A stretch of 9,552 nt of DNA from DATJMJ01 sp035508795 (lineage in GTDB: Bacteria > Actinomycetota > Acidimicrobiia > Acidimicrobiales > Palsa-688): the NCBI GenBank assembly GCA_035508795.1, contig DATJMJ010000161.1:1-9552 (forward strand), written 5' to 3'. The translations under genes and the position numbers were made by a program. Shown here one piece after another: positions 6,427-9,552 of this stretch. Numbering within the stretch: the stretch's first letter is position 1; every line of letters starts with the position of its first letter. Under the pieces are notes generated by a model, which made no database searches, was not told the origin of the DNA, and saw only the letters and a program-made list of their open reading frames with translations.

Positions 6427-6456
6427 AGTGTAGCTAACACTGTTAGCCTTGGTCAA
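6427..6456 (-). promoter_or_regulatory. tetR promoter (-35 TTGACC, -10 TACACT)
   Basis: On the minus strand TTGACC (6456-6451) and TACACT (6432-6427) are separated by 18 bp and match housekeeping-sigma elements well. The 15-bp operator copy 2 fills most of the spacer. Only 9 nt lie between the -10 box and GTG 6417, so the transcript would have 0-3 untranslated nucleotides. Confidence 0.7.
6433..6447 (-). promoter_or_regulatory. TetR operator copy 2, in the -35/-10 spacer
   Basis: This second exact copy of the 15-bp palindrome GCTAACA-C-TGTTAGC lies wholly between the -35 and -10 elements. This is a classical position for steric repression of RNA polymerase. Confidence 0.85.
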
Positions 6457-6518
6457 GGGAGAGCCGCAACTACATGTAGGTGAAGGTCCGCGCCCCGAGC
6501 CGTTGGCGCCGCGACGGG

Positions 6519-9500
6519 CTATTTGGGCGCCGTGTGCAATGTGGGGTTGATGTCCAGCGGGATGAACGCGACGAACGTACGTCGCAGCGAGGCATTGACC
6601 ACGGTAGGCACCGAAGTCGGGTAGTCGACCTCGCTGATGCGGAGGCGAAGCGGGCCCGAGTGCCGGCCGAAACGGATGACGCCGGACCAAGTGACAACGG
6701 GACCGCCCGAAAAACTCTGGCCCAGCGGCACGGGGGACGTCCCCTCCAGGGTCGCCCACGCAAGGTCGCCGGAGAGACCGCTCGAGGTGTCCTGCGCCTG
6801 GATCTCGACCAACATCATCGAGCTGGTCCTGGCCCCCGGCGACGAGGCCGGGTAAGGTCCGGCACTGTTCGGGTGCTCGGCGTCGGGGTTGTCCACGTCG
6901 TATTGAGCCTTTTGCCCCGGCTGGAGTGGCCTGTAGCCGTAGTAGCCCGGCCCGCTGACCGTGACCTCGACGGTCCCCGCTTCGTGCCCCTCGGTCACGC
7001 TGACAGCCCGGTTGACGACGGGTTGGGCAAAAGTGGCAAGCGTGACGGTGGAGATCTCCGACCCGGGGAAAGCATAAGGTTGGAACCGCACAAGTGCGAG
7101 GCGCACGAAATATCCCGGTGGCGGCGCGCTTTCCCCGGTGCCGACCGTGATCCCGACATCGGCGAACCACAGCTGCGACGCGCCGTCGTAGTGGACCTCG
7201 TAGGGCCAGATGGCTAGTTCGGGCGCACCCGGGCCGGGATCTTCGACAAGATGGAGCAGCGGCGGCGATGTGTACTTGGGCCGGTACGGTACGGCCGGGA
7301 CTGGGACCGTCCCGCTGAACGAGGCCGGCGAGAGCGGGTAATTGCCGTTGCCGCTCGACACGCTGATCGGGTCGAGGCCCATAGTGGTCACCCATTGGGC
7401 TATCTGTGCCTGCGTCAGCCCCTTGTAGAAGCTGCCCTCCCCGGGCGGTACGGCGACGACACCGAGCCGCTCCCCCGCGCCGGAACTGAACCACGGCCGT
7501 TGCAGGTAGACCCTCAGGGCCCCGCCCGTGCGGGAATAACTTATGCGGCCTGATGCGAGGGACCCGCCGACGTCGCTGACGGCCCAGGCGGGTGTCACCT
7601 TAACTACTTTGGGCGCAGCCGGCCTGGCGGACGAAAGCACCTCGACGAGGCGCGCGGGGCCGGTGGCGGTATCGCTCGGTGCCCAGGTGATGTCGAGCGT
7701 TTTGCCCCAGTAGTTGCTGTTGGTCACTGCGACGGTCCCGTTCTTGGGGTCAACGGTGTAGTCGGTGTTGACTGCGAGCACCGTCGACTGGTAGGCGAGG
7801 ACGACCTCGTTCGGGTCGAGGCCGAGGGGGTCGACCGTAACGGGGGCAGCTGAGCTGAAGACCTCGGTCCCGGTCCTGCGGAAAAACTCTACGAACCGGC
7901 TCGTCCCTGTGCACGTGTAACTGATCGCGTGGTGCTTGGTGTCGCCGATCGTGTGGACGGCACCACCGCCTCCCGGGTAGAGGGCAAAAGGCAATTCGGG
8001 CGGCACAACTTTCATGGCTTGGGTCTCCGGGCCGAGCGGGAGCGGGTCGGGGACCGTGAGCTTGAAGGCGTGCTGCGAGGTTTTCACGAGTACCGGGCCG
8101 GGATTGGAAAGGTCGTCCACGGGGTCGGTCCAGGCCGCCTCGACATTGACGCTCGCGGTGGAGGGTTCGGAAAGCACGAAGTCAGGGTCCGACAACGTTG
8201 CCTGAGTCGAACCGTAGGCGCGCGTGTGCAAGATGGGGAGCCTGAAAGCCGGCTCCAACAAAGGTGTCCGGACGGCGTGCACCAGGCGGAGGACCTTGTA
8301 GGGCGTCAACATCCACAAAAGGCCGAGGACCGCGGCCTCGGCGGTCTTCAACCGGTCGGCGGCCGGCAGGTTATCGAGGATCCAGGCCCAGACGCCGAGA
8401 TCCTCGAGCGCAGCCGCGGAAAGAGTGCTGCTGATTAAGATGTTCGCCACAGAGGCCGGAGGCAGCGTGACCTTGGCGAGCGCGGCCGTCGAAGCCGTGC
8501 CTGCCACTAACTCGTTCGATTGCACCGCTCCGTCCTGGAGCACGAGCAACACGGCTTGTTGCCCGGGCCAGATGCCGCCCGGCCAGCGCAGCCCCGTGAC
8601 CTCTGGGTGGAGCGGCTTCAGGTAGGGCGGCACCGGGAGGCCCTGGAAGTAAACGCCGGCGGAAAGGGGGTCGGGTAACCAGGGTGTCGCGGCGGGGGAG
8701 GGCGCGTCGAGCGAAGGGGTGGCGGGCAGGTAGTAGTAGCTCCCACCGCCGGGAGAGGTCGCTTTCTGCGCTCCCGCCGTGCCCTCGATGGTCCCGTCGA
8801 CCCGGCTTGCCAGGAGCGAGTATGCGGCCTGCGTCGGGGCGGCGTGCGCGTTGGGCGGGCTGCCGGGTACGTAACCGTCCAACATGCCGTGTTCTTCAGC
8901 CATCATTTCGGAGGACTTCGGCGGGAAGAGCCAGCGGGCATTGGGGGCCACCGGGCTCCCGTCCCGGTAATCGAGAAGGGGGACCAAAAAAGCCGCCTCC
9001 GCCGGGCCGAGAGCTGCGGTCGGCACGACGACCGGGCTTGGCACGGGTTGGTAGCGGTAGTGAGGTACCGGCCCCGTGGCCCCGGTCGTCTCGGTGGAAG
9101 TGACAGGGAGCGAATGGCCACCCATGTCGACCGCCCTCCCCCGGTAGCGGTACCTGCGGCCGTAGCGAAGTTTCGGCAGGGAGCCCGGGACAACAGTGAA
9201 ATTGACAGACATCTGCGGGTTTTGGTTGCCGGAAGGGTCGGTGTTGCCCGGCACGGGGTTGGACGGGCTGCCGTCCACGGTGTCGTCGGGAGCGATGCTC
9301 CCCCCCGGCCGGGTTGCCGAAAGGCTCCACCCTGCCCAGCGCGCGATCGACTCGTGCACGTAGAGATGCGCAGAGGTCCCGCTCGAAGTTGTCGGCTGCG
9401 TCGCGCCGGGGACGACCATGCCCTCGTCCTGAGATGTCGTGGTGACAGCGGCGGCCCCGGTGCCGAAGATGTAGCTACCGTCCCTCTGGTGGAGCGAGCG

Positions 9501-9552
9501 CCAGGATGCGGCCGGCTCGGTCTCGTCGAAAATGTCAAAGCGGTGGCCGCGG
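6519..9552 (-). CDS. Very large uncharacterised beta-rich protein; 5' end outside window
   Basis: The frame is open from the right edge (first full codon at 9551) to TAG at 6519-6521, giving at least 1010 residues. ATG 9419 is internal, because 44 clearly coding codons (including RFDIFDETEPAASWRSLH) precede it. Counting from that Met, visible parts are: VHESIARWAGWSL (21-33); a fibronectin-like LRYGRRYRYRGRAVDMGGHSLP (84-105); FPPKSSEMMAEEHG (165-178); a helical middle (about 340-390, VLRLVHAVRTPLL); GDTKHHAISYTCTGTSRFVEFF (492-513); SARPAAPKV (597-605); RVYLQRPWFSSGAGERLGVV (636-655); LWFADVGI (750-757); FVRLALVRFQP (771-781); and a C-terminal strand-rich LRLRISEVDYPT. These recall, from memory only, large hypothetical proteins scattered across bacteria; I cannot name a family or function. 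There is no transmembrane helix or enzyme motif in the visible part, and secretion cannot be judged without the N-terminus. tetR follows after about 100 nt with its own promoter. Confidence 0.85.
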   Translation of the reverse strand, partial: RGHRFDIFDETEPAASWRSLHQRDGSYIFGTGAAAVTTTSQDEGMVVPGATQPTTSSGTSAHLYVHESIARWAGWSLSATRPGGSIAPDDTVDGSPSNPVPGNTDPSGNQNPQMSVNFTVVPGSLPKLRYGRRYRYRGRAVDMGGHSLPVTSTETTGATGPVPHYRYQPVPSPVVVPTAALGPAEAAFLVPLLDYRDGSPVAPNARWLFPPKSSEMMAEEHGMLDGYVPGSPPNAHAAPTQAAYSLLASRVDGTIEGTAGAQKATSPGGGSYYYLPATPSLDAPSPAATPWLPDPLSAGVYFQGLPVPPYLKPLHPEVTGLRWPGGIWPGQQAVLLVLQDGAVQSNELVAGTASTAALAKVTLPPASVANILISSTLSAAALEDLGVWAWILDNLPAADRLKTAEAAVLGLLWMLTPYKVLRLVHAVRTPLLEPAFRLPILHTRAYGSTQATLSDPDFVLSEPSTASVNVEAAWTDPVDDLSNPGPVLVKTSQHAFKLTVPDPLPLGPETQAMKVVPPELPFALYPGGGGAVHTIGDTKHHAISYTCTGTSRFVEFFRRTGTEVFSSAAPVTVDPLGLDPNEVVLAYQSTVLAVNTDYTVDPKNGTVAVTNSNYWGKTLDITWAPSDTATGPARLVEVLSSARPAAPKVVKVTPAWAVSDVGGSLASGRISYSRTGGALRVYLQRPWFSSGAGERLGVVAVPPGEGSFYKGLTQAQIAQWVTTMGLDPISVSSGNGNYPLSPASFSGTVPVPAVPYRPKYTSPPLLHLVEDPGPGAPELAIWPYEVHYDGASQLWFADVGITVGTGESAPPPGYFVRLALVRFQPYAFPGSEISTVTLATFAQPVVNRAVSVTEGHEAGTVEVTVSGPGYYGYRPLQPGQKAQYDVDNPDAEHPNSAGPYPASSPGARTSSMMLVEIQAQDTSSGLSGDLAWATLEGTSPVPLGQSFSGGPVVTWSGVIRFGRHSGPLRLRISEVDYPTSVPTVVNASLRRTFVAFIPLDINPTLHTAPK

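Noticed and set aside
6470..6479. 10-bp palindrome CTACATGTAG between the large gene and tetR
   Set aside because: Single copy, short, not placed on a promoter element and unlike the tetR operators; likely chance.
6418..7494. Upstream extension of the tetR frame to an ATG at 7494 (apparent 573-residue protein)
   Set aside because: The extra part is an overlapping frame of the large protein gene, with Arg/Pro-rich nonsense composition. The promoter and operators at 6410-6456 place the real start at 6417.
9417..9419. ATG 9419 as the start of the large gene
   Set aside because: The frame continues upstream to the window edge with coding-like sequence and no stop, so this Met is internal.

Overview
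The window is high-G+C DNA with strong third-position GC bias and frequent GTG/TTG starts. Gene content points to an actinobacterium: a mycothiol-dependent isomerase-type C-terminus, a deazaflavin (F420)-dependent reductase-family protein, and a secreted TAP-type serine hydrolase. The class cannot be fixed from this window. No rRNA, tRNA, CRISPR array, transposase or integrase was seen.

Layout. The left third (1-2565) reads rightward. It holds the 3' end of a maleylpyruvate-isomerase-family gene, a small secreted protein of unknown function, and a secreted alpha/beta hydrolase of the tripeptidyl-aminopeptidase type. The rest (2799-9552) reads leftward. In transcription order it holds a very large uncharacterised protein whose 5' end lies beyond the right edge, a TetR-family repressor overlapping an F420-type reductase-family gene, a membrane-bound CHASE3-HAMP-SpoIIE phosphatase, and a nucleoside hydrolase starting 7 nt after it. 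The two blocks converge on a 233-bp non-coding stretch (2566-2798) with a terminator-like hairpin and a short imperfect 9-bp tandem repeat.

Working together. The clearest regulatory unit is tetR plus the F420-type gene. Two identical perfect 15-bp palindromes sit on the tetR promoter, one in the -35/-10 spacer and one over the predicted transcription start and GTG start codon. The tetR stop overlaps the next gene's start by 8 nt. This reads as an autoregulated, probably leaderless, drug- or xenobiotic-responsive pair. The phosphatase and nucleoside hydrolase are probably co-transcribed, but the sequence does not show why.

The least understood item is the large protein (at least 1010 residues, 5' truncated). 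It is beta-rich, matches no family I can name with certainty, and carries distinctive motifs (RPWFSSG, LWFADV, FVRLALVRFQP, GDTKHH...TSRF) plus what looks like an inserted small beta domain. It is the best candidate here for an undescribed system, but its partners lie outside the window.
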